Below are positions 1 through 8,160 of a stretch of 64,000 nt of DNA, one piece after another (the first letter of the stretch is position 1; each line of letters opens with the position of its first letter). The DNA is from DAOPYU01 sp942493245. GTDB lineage: Bacteria; Sumerlaeota; Sumerlaeia; UBA8349. The notes below the pieces were generated by a model. The model had not been told where the DNA came from, did no database searches, and saw only the letters and a program-made list of their open reading frames with translations. A program made the position numbers and the translations under genes. The stretch covers positions 62,001 to 126,000 of the forward strand of contig OW818685.1 in assembly GCA_942493245.1 (NCBI GenBank). Direction: 5' to 3'.

Positions 1-1
1 C

Positions 2-1108
2 GAGGTGTTCGCGGCTGCGAACTACAAGGTGACGTGCAAGGGCTACACGCTGGTGCGCAGCGCGTCGAACGACCTGACGTTTGAGCCGACGATTGCCGGT
101 TCGAACCCGGGTACGATCAAGATCGCGTTGCTGAAGAAGATGCCCTCGAACGCGGTGGACAATGCGGCCAAGGGGATCTACTACCTGACGAGCGTGACGC
201 AGGTTCCGATGCTGCGGGTCAACGGCAGCGTCAAGACGCTGGCGTTCGACGTTCCGGTGCTGGCGCTTGTCGTGCGCGACCTGGCCAAGTCGGTTTCGGC
301 CAAGTCGGTGACGTTCCTGACGGCGAACGAGTTCGGCTCGATCTCGATCGCGGCGACGAAGGACTCGGGCGCGGGTCTGTACGCTCGTACGTTCATCCAG
401 ACGACGAGCGCGGGCACGACGCCGATGTCGATCAAGGTGACGGGCGCGGTGGTCGAGGAAGTCGGCTCGACAGCGGCGACGGCTCAGCCGATCAAGTTGC
501 TCAACGTGGCGTCGAAGACGTACAAGGACGCCGCTAAGGCGACGCGGACGAGTCTGGGCGCGATCGGCTCGCTGCCGGTGGTGGTCAACGAACTGCAGGT
601 GGGCAACACGACGTCGGCTCCGGCCGAAGCGACCCCGTGCTCGATCCAGGGCAGCACGCTCAAGGCCATCACGGTCTCGGGCGGCCCGCTGGTGGCGGAT
701 GAGCTCGTGGGCGCGATCGACAAGGTGACGGTGGCGGGCGGCAACCTGCGTGCGAGCCTGATCCAGTCGTCGAAGGACCTGGTGCTGGTCCAGGCGACGG
801 CGAAGAAGGGCGTGGGCGGCGCGGTTGGCACGGCGGGCTCTCCGCTGGCGCTGGTCGTCAAGGGCCAGCCGAGCTCGAAGGGCGTGGCGATCGGCAAGGT
901 GTCCGCTCAGACAGGCGTTTCGGGCTTCTTCTACGCGGGTTACGACGCTGCGACGGGCGCCCCGACGAAGTCGGGCGGCATCAACATCCTCCAAACCAAG
1001 TCTGGAGTGGTGGAAGGCGCTGCGTTCCTCGACCCGGCTCTGGTGTCGAAGCTGAAAATCCTGCCCAAGACGCCGGTTCAGCCGATCGTGATCAACCCCG
1101 GTTCGTAA
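2..1108 (+). CDS. C-terminal part of a large surface or secreted repeat protein (5' end outside window)
   Basis: The reading frame is open from the window edge (first full codon at base 2) to a TAA at 1106-1108, so the start lies upstream. The visible 368 residues are rich in Gly, Ala, Ser, Thr, Val and Lys and poor in Cys and aromatic residues. Short beta-strand-like stretches alternate with Gly/Ser turns, as in VTVAGGNLRASLI. This is the look of a beta-helix or beta-sandwich surface protein. I see no catalytic motif, no sorting signal such as LPxTG or PEP-CTERM, and no membrane anchor at the C-terminus, which ends in PIVINPGS. Codon use is very biased (GCG, CTG, AAG), which may mean high expression. 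Family not recognised; the surface location is inferred from composition. Confidence 0.6.
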   Translation, partial: EVFAAANYKVTCKGYTLVRSASNDLTFEPTIAGSNPGTIKIALLKKMPSNAVDNAAKGIYYLTSVTQVPMLRVNGSVKTLAFDVPVLALVVRDLAKSVSAKSVTFLTANEFGSISIAATKDSGAGLYARTFIQTTSAGTTPMSIKVTGAVVEEVGSTAATAQPIKLLNVASKTYKDAAKATRTSLGAIGSLPVVVNELQVGNTTSAPAEATPCSIQGSTLKAITVSGGPLVADELVGAIDKVTVAGGNLRASLIQSSKDLVLVQATAKKGVGGAVGTAGSPLALVVKGQPSSKGVAIGKVSAQTGVSGFFYAGYDAATGAPTKSGGINILQTKSGVVEGAAFLDPALVSKLKILPKTPVQPIVINPGS

Positions 1109-1130
1109 GAAACGGGGACAGGCCCTGAAA

Positions 1131-1161
1131 TTTCGGCGGGAGGCGAACCCTCCCGCCGAAA
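1131..1161. terminator. Perfect 13-bp hairpin after the surface protein gene
   Basis: TTTCGGCGGGAGG at 1131-1143 pairs perfectly with 1149-1161 around a 5-base loop, 22 bases after the stop codon. No T-run follows, so alone it is a poor intrinsic terminator. It probably protects the mRNA 3' end or backs up the stronger terminator at 1206. Confidence 0.5.
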
Positions 1162-1205
1162 GGGCGGGCCTGAGGTCAGGATCAAACGACAGGCGGCAAA
1201 AAGAT

Positions 1206-1249
1206 TCGGGGGAGAAGCCTCACAAGGGCTTCTCCCCCGAGTTGTTTTT
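1206..1249 (+). terminator. Rho-independent terminator of the surface protein gene
   Basis: A perfect 14-bp stem (1206-1219 with 1227-1240) with a 7-base loop is followed by GTTGTTTTTG. Stem, spacing and T-run are all typical of an intrinsic terminator for plus-strand transcription arriving from the gene ending at 1108. Confidence 0.85.
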
Positions 1250-1329
1250 GGGTGGATGAAATGGGTCGGATTCGTTGGATCGAGACGTCGGAGGCAAGGG
1301 CGCTTCAACTGCGGTTTTTTATAGCCCTC

Positions 1330-1624
1330 GCCAAAAAGAATCTTCATTAATGACACGGAGCCAGGTGTTCCAGACCCAAGTCCCGTCAGGGACTTCGGAC
1401 AATAGCCCAGCGCTTCAGCGCTGGGTTCAGGATCATCCCTTTTCCCCGCGTCCCGGAGGGACGGCTGTCGGTTCCCCCGGGTTTTCCAGTCGTCCCTCCG
1501 GGACGAATTGTCTGAGGATCGCTTTCCCACCGTTGAAACGGTGGGCTACTTTCTTGCCGTCCCTCCGGGACGGAACGGCTGATTCTCAGAACCGACAATC
1601 GGAATAATGAAGATTCTTTCTGGC
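1330..1624. repeat. MITE-like element: 20-bp terminal inverted repeats around palindromic hairpins
   Basis: Bases 1330-1349 and 1605-1624 are inverted repeats matching at 19 of 20 positions (core AAAGAATCTTCATTA, 15 bp perfect). Between them lie several short palindromes: 1406-1425 and 1526-1545 (related to each other with compensatory changes), and the CGTCCC/GGGACG hairpins at 1449-1463, 1491-1505 and 1557-1573. No plausible gene is inside. It fills the spacer between the convergent surface protein and amidohydrolase genes. Confidence 0.7.
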
Positions 1625-1643
1625 AATTGCTCTAATTGTCAGG

Positions 1644-2438
1644 TTACAACCGCAACAGTTCCCGCGCGTTTCCGGAGAGGATTTTTTCTTTGTCAGAGTC
1701 GGAAATCGGGAAACTCCGGACATACTCGATCTGTTGGGACATGATGCCCCAGGGAGAGTCCGTACCCAACAGAATGCGATCCAGACTGTGTCCCTGAAGA
1801 ATCCGGTTGAGGGATGCGGGGGAACAAAAGTCGAGACAGAAAGCCGTGTCGATATAGAGATCGTCACGGCCCATGAGGGTTTCGGTGAATTCGTCAAAAG
1901 CGTTCCATCCGCCCAGGTGAGCCAGGACGAGTTTCAGGCCCGGTACGGAGTCGAGCGCCCGGGCAAAGCGGGTGGGGGACGCGTTATCGCAGGAGTCGAA
2001 GGCGATATCGTATCCGGCATGGCTCAGAACGACCAGGTCAGCCGCGCGGGCGGCTTCGTAGAGAGGAAACACGGCCGGATCGTCCGCTTTGAACTTTTGG
2101 TACATGGGGTGGATTTTGATACCTCGGATTCCCGCCCGGGCGACCGCTTCGACCTGCTCGGCGACGTCGGGCGAGAAGGGATAAACCGAAGCAAACGGGA
2201 TAACGCGTTCGCTGGCAATCTGGAGGCACCAGTCGAGAATGGGTTGAGCCTGAGCGGGTTTGGTGGCGATGTTGGCCACCACGGCCTGATCCACGCCGCT
2301 GGCGTCCATCAGGGCCAGGAGGCCGGCAAGGGTTCCGTCGGTTTCGGCCTTACAGCCGCTCCCCGTTTCGAGGGCTTCGATCGCCTTGGCGGCCAGACCG
2401 TCCGGGAATGCGTGCGCGTGAAAATCCAGTATCGGCAT
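1644..2438 (-). CDS. Amidohydrolase family 2 (TIM-barrel metal-dependent hydrolase)
   Basis: 264 residues starting MPILDFHAHAF. The N-terminal HxH (H7, H9) is the first metal-binding pair of the amidohydrolase superfamily. GIKIHPMYQ near residue 110, VLSHAG near 140, VLAHLGG near 175 and GTDSPWG near 225 match the later His and Asp ligand motifs of amidohydrolase 2 (PF04909), which includes decarboxylases and lactone or amide hydrolases. No signal peptide, so cytoplasmic. Length is normal for the family. It is the last gene of the minus-strand rod operon, 68 bases after the preceding stop, and may be transcribed with it. The substrate cannot be read from sequence. Confidence 0.85.
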   Translation of the reverse strand: MPILDFHAHAFPDGLAAKAIEALETGSGCKAETDGTLAGLLALMDASGVDQAVVANIATKPAQAQPILDWCLQIASERVIPFASVYPFSPDVAEQVEAVARAGIRGIKIHPMYQKFKADDPAVFPLYEAARAADLVVLSHAGYDIAFDSCDNASPTRFARALDSVPGLKLVLAHLGGWNAFDEFTETLMGRDDLYIDTAFCLDFCSPASLNRILQGHSLDRILLGTDSPWGIMSQQIEYVRSFPISDSDKEKILSGNARELLRL

Positions 2439-2506
2439 CTGTCTTGTGTCCCTTTCTGTGTCCGGTGTTTGTTTGGGTTGGATTTGTTTTCCGAAATGAT
2501 GGGGGG

Positions 2507-4645
2507 CTATTCGGAAATGATGAGTCGGCGGTGTGGCTTGTCCCCCGGCTTCTCGGGTTGCTTCAAGAGTTCTTGCGCGGCTTTTGAGATGTCGGCGGCA
2601 GGCGTGGGAGAGATGGACACGGTTCCCGACGTTGGTTGTTCATTCGGGAGTGTGATACGTCCCACTGGCTCGCGCGTTCCGGTGGGTCTCCGTTGTCTGC
2701 GGGGCGGTGGCGCCACATTTTCCCCTTTTCGCGGGTCAATCGGTCTGTTTTCCGGCAACGGCGCGGCGGAGATTTTCGGAGCCGACGGAATGGCGGGAGA
2801 CGGTTGGGGCGTGGGCCAGGGTTCGCGGTATTTGTCTGCCGTTGTGTCCGATCCTGGAGAGTCGGGCCAGTCTTGCAGTTCCGCGGATGGATTGTTTGAA
2901 TTTCCCGTGCCGGCGCTTAGAAGAGGAGGAAGAACCGGGTCCGCCAGAACGGGTTCTGTCGGCTCGGCCGGTTTTTCCCCGGCAAAAGTCCATTTTTTTG
3001 GGGAAAAGATGCCATACTGATTGAGCCACGGCCGCATGTCTTCTCCGGCGGCCTGTCCCAGGGCCTGCACGATATCCTCGAACGTGATCGGACTTCGCCT
3101 GGGACCGATGAATTTCGTGCTCGCGTCGGCCAGCGTCAGATTCTGGCGAAGCGCCGCAACATAGCGCGCAAAAAAACCTGCGCCTCGCTCGCGTTCAAGT
3201 TCCACCAGGAGGCAGGTCCATTTCGCCGCGCAGATCTCTTCGTCGGCTGTCACTTGCTCGGGATTGGCGATATTCAAAGCGTTTCCCTTGAAATCCAGAT
3301 GGCGCCAGGCGGCGGCGAATTTTTCCAGCTGCCGGGCGGCTGTATCGTCGTAACCTGCGGCGCGCAACCCCACCAGCCCCAGCCAGTCGGAGAAGCCCTG
3401 AGAGAAAGCCGCGTTGCCCCCGCCCAGCAACAGACCGCCCACGGCGCAACTCAGCACCTCGGCGCGTTGCGCGTCGTCCGCCAGGCCCGCCAGGACCACA
3501 AACCCATCGTCCACAAAGGCTCCATTTTCCGCCCCCCGGACGCGCACCTCGAGTGTTCGGCCAAACCGCCCCATGGGCGCGAATTCCAGCGGAGAGGCCA
3601 CCCCGAGGTATTCGGAGAATACGGGCCAGATGCGTTGCCAGTCCGACGCGGTTTTCGAGGTCGTCTCGCAGAGCGCTTCGATACACCGAAACCGTGCCGT
3701 CTCCGTTTTGAATCGGATGGGCGGCAGAATGACCGGGGGAATGGTTTGCGATGCGCGTTCGGGCGAGGCCGTTGTCTGATCGCGCCGTGCCAGCCAACCG
3801 ACCCACCGCTCGATCAGTTCCTTCTGCGCTTTTTCGACGTTCCCGGCGAGGCGGGCTTCTTCTTCGCTGACGGGCACAAACGGTTGAAACAACTCGCGCG
3901 CGCCACACAGAATCACTCGACCCTCGCCATAAAAGAAACCGCCCGTCACGACGGCGCGTGGCAATTGGACCAGAAAGTCCACTTTGAGACGCCCCTCGGT
4001 TTTCAACTGGCTGTCGAACAGCAACAGCGACAGGGCCTGGCGAAAGGACAACGCCTGCAGGTCTATGAAGCGGTTCAGCCGGTTCTCGGGGTCGAAGATC
4101 GGGATTTCATACGCTTCTGTGTTGGAAAAGAAGACGCCGAACTCGTTGCCGATCTGATTGGAGGCAAAAATAGTGGGGGACAAGGGGCGTAGATTTTCCC
4201 AACGGTTTCCCACGAATTGTCCCTGATCCTGAATGCGCGACGAGACGGGGCCGCTTTGCCCCACCAGCAGCAGTCCCCCTCCCTGTCCCACAAACCGCCG
4301 GATCGCCGTCAGTTCCTGAGCCGAATAGGGCAGGCGTTCGGTATCGTTGGCGATGATGAGCACATCGTATTGATCCAGCCGGTCGGTCGGGAGAGGTTCC
4401 AGCGAGATGGTCAAAACATAGCCGTCCGAGGGGAGCAGGCCGTACCACGAGGGGAAGTCGAACGGCATGGCGCGCGATTCGTCGCACAAAACCCGGCACA
4501 ACGACTGCGAAGCGGCATGCAACTGTTGCAAGTGAGGAAAGAGAAACGCGAACAGCACGAGAATACCCAGGGAAAGGAATCTGCGCTTTCCCTGGGCTTT
4601 TCGAGGAATTGAAAAGTCCTGCCTTTGCTCCACACGGACCCTCAT
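2507..4645 (-). CDS. Exported protein: amidotransferase-like N-domain plus degenerate metallopeptidase-like domain
   Basis: 712 residues from an ATG at 4645, chosen over the upstream GTG because GGAGGG lies 7 bases before it. Residues about 20-45 form a signal peptide or anchor. Residues 75-140 (YDVLIIANDTE, then FVGQGGGLLLVGQ) resemble the class I amidotransferase-like fold of ThuA/DUF4350 proteins. The central part ends in a layout like gluzincin peptidases (SQGFSDWLG, then FFARYVAALRQN, then EDMRPWLNQYGI), but the expected HExxH is absent (AVGGLLLGG at the matching place). The last 150 residues are Pro/Arg-rich and probably disordered. The gene begins 27 bases after the rodA stop in the same operon, so a wall-related role is inferred. 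Domain matches are by eye. Confidence 0.6.
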   Translation of the reverse strand: MRVRVEQRQDFSIPRKAQGKRRFLSLGILVLFAFLFPHLQQLHAASQSLCRVLCDESRAMPFDFPSWYGLLPSDGYVLTISLEPLPTDRLDQYDVLIIANDTERLPYSAQELTAIRRFVGQGGGLLLVGQSGPVSSRIQDQGQFVGNRWENLRPLSPTIFASNQIGNEFGVFFSNTEAYEIPIFDPENRLNRFIDLQALSFRQALSLLLFDSQLKTEGRLKVDFLVQLPRAVVTGGFFYGEGRVILCGARELFQPFVPVSEEEARLAGNVEKAQKELIERWVGWLARRDQTTASPERASQTIPPVILPPIRFKTETARFRCIEALCETTSKTASDWQRIWPVFSEYLGVASPLEFAPMGRFGRTLEVRVRGAENGAFVDDGFVVLAGLADDAQRAEVLSCAVGGLLLGGGNAAFSQGFSDWLGLVGLRAAGYDDTAARQLEKFAAAWRHLDFKGNALNIANPEQVTADEEICAAKWTCLLVELERERGAGFFARYVAALRQNLTLADASTKFIGPRRSPITFEDIVQALGQAAGEDMRPWLNQYGIFSPKKWTFAGEKPAEPTEPVLADPVLPPLLSAGTGNSNNPSAELQDWPDSPGSDTTADKYREPWPTPQPSPAIPSAPKISAAPLPENRPIDPRKGENVAPPPRRQRRPTGTREPVGRITLPNEQPTSGTVSISPTPAADISKAAQELLKQPEKPGDKPHRRLIISE

Positions 4646-4672
4646 CGCACAACCCTCCGTTTGCACGACCCG

Positions 4673-6019
4673 CTACCGGCGCATGCTGACATTCGCAATC
4701 AATCCAAAAATCAGGTAATTGGTGGCCAGGAAAGAACCGCCATAGGTCACCAGGGGCAGGGGCAGCCCGGTCTGGGGCAACAGGCGGGTGGACATGCCCA
4801 CATTCAGGTACACATGCAGCAGGACGATGCTGATGAGACCGCAGACCAGGTAACGCCCAAAGGGGTCTTCATTGAGAACCGCGATTCGAACCGCCCGCCA
4901 CATGATGAGCAGATACAGTCCCAACAGACCCAGACACCCCACGAGGCCAAACTGTTCGCCCAGGGACGAAAACACAAAGTCGGTCCAGAAGTCCGGCAGG
5001 AATCGCATCTGGGTCTGGGTTCCTTTGCGCCACCCCTTCCCGGTCAGCTGGCCGCTTCCCAGGGCTAACTCCGCCTGATAGAGCTGGTAGTCTTTCTTCC
5101 GTTTCTCAACCTTACTCTTGCGCGTTTCCTGCGCGGCTTCTTTTTCCGCTTCCGGCGATGTCAAAGCCGGAGTTTCCACCGTTGCCGTTGCTGGCGATCC
5201 ATAGAGCACCTGCTCGATTCCCGGCGGGTTCAGGATGCTGGCGATGGGGTTGATTGCCTCGGAGATCGGGCCTTTCAGGAAAACCTGGATGCGCGCCAGG
5301 GCGTACTGGCGCATGAAGGGCACTTTTTGGGCCGTGGCCAGATAATAAGTGCCGCAGAAGATCAAAACCAGGGAGATCACGATCGTGGGCCAGACGATGC
5401 GCCAGGGCAGACCGGCCACAAACAGCAGGATAAACGGCAGGGGAAGAAAGATTGCGAAGGAGCCAAAGTCCGGCTGGGAACAGACGAGCAATCCCGGTAT
5501 CCCCATGAGCGCCACGGGGATGATACATTCCCAGAGATTCTTCAGGTGTTCATGCCGCCACGCCAGCCAGTGCGACAACACCAGCACCAGGGCGATCTTG
5601 GCGAATTCCGCCGGTTGAACCCGGACCATCCCCATTCCCGGGACGGGGACGTCGAACCAGGAACAGGCTCCATTGATCGTTTTGGCGTATTCACCGGGGT
5701 TGAATCCATAATGGCCGGCACAGAACAGCAACACCAGTGTCCCCAGCAGGAACAGGTACGCCACCCAGCCAAGCGCCTTGAGCCAGCGGTAGGGAACCAG
5801 CACCGCCCCGGCAAACACCCCGAGCGAGATGCCCCACCAGCGCGCCTGATCCGCCACTTTGCCCGCCACATCGGGCAGGCCATACGTGGCTCCATCGAGC
5901 ACCAGCAATCCGAAGCCCGTCGTACCCAACACGAGAAGGAACAGCAGGTAGTCGAAATGCAACACATACCGTTGCAGCCAGCCGGGTTCGTTGTGGTCGC
6001 TTGTCAGCATACGGTCCAT
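4673..6019 (-). CDS. rodA: Peptidoglycan glycosyltransferase RodA (SEDS family)
   Basis: 448 residues with about ten membrane segments. RodA polymerises lipid II glycan strands during side-wall growth in the inner membrane. Seen motifs: QPAEFAK (135-141), SQPDFGS near 181, ALGSGQLTGKGW near 319, FLPDFWTDFVF (340-350, including the conserved Asp needed for activity in the family) and TGLPLPLVTYGGS near the C-terminus. It is longer than usual because residues about 255-310 form a charged, Ala/Glu/Lys-rich insertion in an extracytoplasmic loop just before the GSG motif. It lies 10 bases after mreD. The partner transpeptidase PBP2 (mrdA), often between mreD and rodA, is not in the operon. Confidence 0.93.
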   Translation of the reverse strand: MDRMLTSDHNEPGWLQRYVLHFDYLLFLLVLGTTGFGLLVLDGATYGLPDVAGKVADQARWWGISLGVFAGAVLVPYRWLKALGWVAYLFLLGTLVLLFCAGHYGFNPGEYAKTINGACSWFDVPVPGMGMVRVQPAEFAKIALVLVLSHWLAWRHEHLKNLWECIIPVALMGIPGLLVCSQPDFGSFAIFLPLPFILLFVAGLPWRIVWPTIVISLVLIFCGTYYLATAQKVPFMRQYALARIQVFLKGPISEAINPIASILNPPGIEQVLYGSPATATVETPALTSPEAEKEAAQETRKSKVEKRKKDYQLYQAELALGSGQLTGKGWRKGTQTQMRFLPDFWTDFVFSSLGEQFGLVGCLGLLGLYLLIMWRAVRIAVLNEDPFGRYLVCGLISIVLLHVYLNVGMSTRLLPQTGLPLPLVTYGGSFLATNYLIFGLIANVSMRR

Positions 6020-6029
6020 TCGATCGCTC

Positions 6030-6551
6030 TCAGGTCTTGTGCCCGCGGATCATCTGTTCCTGCTTGATCTCAACCCCGATCGGGTGCTGGATCAGATACA
6101 GTGTCGCCATCAGAGCGGTGACCACTACTCCCGAAAGATCGGTTCCCGATGCCCACGGGGTGAAGCACAGAACGACGCCGGCGGCGAACAGGTCTTCCAG
6201 AAACAGCAGGACAGCCATGGCCAGAACGTCCATCATGGGCAACACCAGCGCCGTTGTCTGGCGCGTCAGGCCCGCAAGATACCCCACCAGGCCCAGCGAG
6301 ATACATTCCTGGGCTCCGCTTCCCCCTGTCAGGGCGCTCAACAGAAACGCAGCCAACCACCCGACTCCCACTCCCGGCCAGGAGCCAAACCGGATGCCCA
6401 CAAAAATAACCACTGCGGGTACGCAGTGCAGGCTGACCCAACGGCGCAGCAGAATCGGTCCCAGCGCGGTGTCCAGATAAACGGCCGCGACCAGCGCCGT
6501 CAACGAGAGAATGATTGCCTGCTTGCGAGACACTTCCGGCACAAAGGCCAT
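6030..6551 (-). CDS. mreD: Rod shape-determining protein MreD
   Basis: 173 residues from an ATG at 6551, preceded by GAGGAG at 6561-6566, which overrules a longer frame that extends into mreC. The protein is almost entirely hydrophobic with five or six membrane helices (for example RKQAIILSLTALVAAVYLDT near the start), as expected for MreD, a polytopic partner of MreC in the elongasome. Sequence identity in this family is low, so the call rests on size, topology and position between mreC and rodA. Stop-to-start distance from mreC is 13 bases, which suggests translational coupling. Confidence 0.88.
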   Translation of the reverse strand: MAFVPEVSRKQAIILSLTALVAAVYLDTALGPILLRRWVSLHCVPAVVIFVGIRFGSWPGVGVGWLAAFLLSALTGGSGAQECISLGLVGYLAGLTRQTTALVLPMMDVLAMAVLLFLEDLFAAGVVLCFTPWASGTDLSGVVVTALMATLYLIQHPIGVEIKQEQMIRGHKT

Positions 6552-6564
6552 ACTCACGCACTCC

Positions 6565-7494
6565 TCATCGGACGCCTGCCGGCGTTGGAGTGGGTGCGAC
6601 AGCGGGCGCCGCCGGTGCGGCGGGCAATGTCTGCGTGGTGGTTTCGACTGGATTCGGCGCCAGATCCAGGTTGTCGTTCTGACGCACGAGCAGCACCAGA
6701 ACATCCTCGATGAATCCAAACGACACCGCCGGGGTGACATCCGCGACCATTTGTCCCGACAGGTTTTGTCCGGCTCCGCCCACGGTTCCGATCAGCAATC
6801 CCGCCGGATAGAGCGAGCCATACAGGCCGGAGGTTTCCACCCGCTGGCCCGGTTGCAGGTCCACCTGGCGGTCGCGCAGGACGATTTCCAGATTGTTCTC
6901 GTCGCTCGTGCCCCGCACCCATCCCTGGATGCGCTGGGGCAGTACCACGCACCCGACGCGAATCGCGGGATCATAAAGTAGCTGGACCGTGGCCGTGTCG
7001 CGCGCCACGCGGGAGATCACCCCTGTCAAGCCTTCCATGTGAAGCACGGGGTCGCCCAGATGGATGCCGTCCTGTGAGCCGCGATTGATCAACAGCGATC
7101 GGTACGTGCGGTCACCGTAGGCCACGGCGGAAGCGGCGACATAGCGCCAGCCCCGCGATTCGGCCAGAAAGGCTGTTCCCCCGAGTCGTTCATAGCGGGC
7201 CAGCGCGGCGGCTTTGGTGTCGTTTTCCGCTTTCAGCCGGGTCAGTTCCGCCTCGAGCACTTTTTCACGCCGCCGCAGCTGTCCGGTGGTCGTGATGTAC
7301 TCGAGCGTTTCCGAGACGTTTCGACCTCCCCAACTGGTCAGGCGCGCCAGCGGCGCCAGCACGTTTTGCGCGGTCTCGGTTTTTTCTTCCGGCGCCTTAT
7401 CCCGCGATCGCCACACCTGCCATGCCCGGTAGGTTCCCGGCAGGAGAACCAGAACGAACAGGAGGGAGAGTGCGGTCAGCGTCATCTTCTTCAC
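6565..7494 (-). CDS. mreC: Rod shape-determining protein MreC
   Basis: 309 residues: one N-terminal membrane helix (5-25), a coiled coil (about 70-105, LRRREKVLEAELTRLKAEND) and the periplasmic double beta-barrel domain. The latter is recognisable by LLINRGSQDGIHLGDPV, GLTGVISRVARDTATVQLLYD, RGTSDENNLEI and the TSGLYGSLYPAGLLIGTV motif. A Pro/Ala/Thr tail ends the protein. MreC links MreB filaments to PBP2/RodA and activates wall synthesis. It is the first gene of the operon, with GAGGAG just before the ATG. mreB is not directly upstream; a 666-base spacer separates it from the divergent lipoprotein gene. Confidence 0.93.
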   Translation of the reverse strand: MKKMTLTALSLLFVLVLLPGTYRAWQVWRSRDKAPEEKTETAQNVLAPLARLTSWGGRNVSETLEYITTTGQLRRREKVLEAELTRLKAENDTKAAALARYERLGGTAFLAESRGWRYVAASAVAYGDRTYRSLLINRGSQDGIHLGDPVLHMEGLTGVISRVARDTATVQLLYDPAIRVGCVVLPQRIQGWVRGTSDENNLEIVLRDRQVDLQPGQRVETSGLYGSLYPAGLLIGTVGGAGQNLSGQMVADVTPAVSFGFIEDVLVLLVRQNDNLDLAPNPVETTTQTLPAAPAAPAVAPTPTPAGVR

Positions 7495-8160
7495 TCCTCG
7501 AATCTAACGCTCAAACGCAGGGGAATCAAGCAGGAATTGCATGGTCGTTCGGCAAAACACAGCCTTTTCCTCAATCCAGGCGGTGAGTGCAAGAGCCTGA
7601 TTCTCCTCGGGTTGTGTTTTCAGGATGGGGCGGAGGTCTTTTCCTCCAGGTTCGGGATGCCCGCTGGTGGAACTGATGGGACAGGATCGCGTGAAAGAGA
7701 CGGTCCGGCATCGGTTTTTTCATCACCCGGCGTGGGGGGGGAAACGGGTTCTCTCACTCACTCCCAGGGACTCCTCATTGTCCGGCGAATTGGGAGGTTG
7801 TGGTTCGAGGGGGGAGATGCAGGGAAGGTCCGGAGGTGGCACGGGCGTCCCGCCCGTGAATTGCCGACGTTTTCGTCGGCAGGGCCGGGAGTTTCGGGTG
7901 TTTTGTTCCGGATTCCCTTCATGGGCGAGACGCCCATGCCACCTCAGCACCCCCCTTTCTTTCTGTGTGAAGGCCCGAAGATGGGAGATCTTGGTTCAGG
8001 CCATCTATAGACAACGAGGAGATCCAGGCGCTTCCTCCTCCCGTTTTTTGTTTACTTTTGCGCAGGCGAAAGGAAAACTGGAGAAAGTGTGAGAGAGGGC
8101 GCCGTGGTGTGTGCCGCGCCCTGCGTTTTTCCCCAGAACGGCTTTCAGGAGTTGTTGCTC
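7495..8160. repeat. Divergent spacer with an inverted pair of REP-like hairpins (7833-7945)
   Basis: No supportable gene in this spacer between mreC and the lipoprotein gene. At 7833-7858 a GAGGTGGCA leader precedes the hairpin ACGGGCGTCCCGCCCGT. At 7920-7945 the mirror image occurs: ATGGGCGAGACGCCCAT followed by TGCCACCTC. Between them, 7862-7879 is another hairpin, GCCGACG/CGTCGGC. Two REP-like units facing each other resemble BIME-type elements. The promoters of both flanking operons should also be here, but I cannot pick convincing boxes. Confidence 0.6.

Noticed and set aside
1399..1573. CRISPR array
   Set aside because: Repeated palindromes are short, of two families, irregularly spaced and in both orientations; no cas genes are present.
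2507..4645. Active zinc metallopeptidase
   Set aside because: No HExxH anywhere in the protein.
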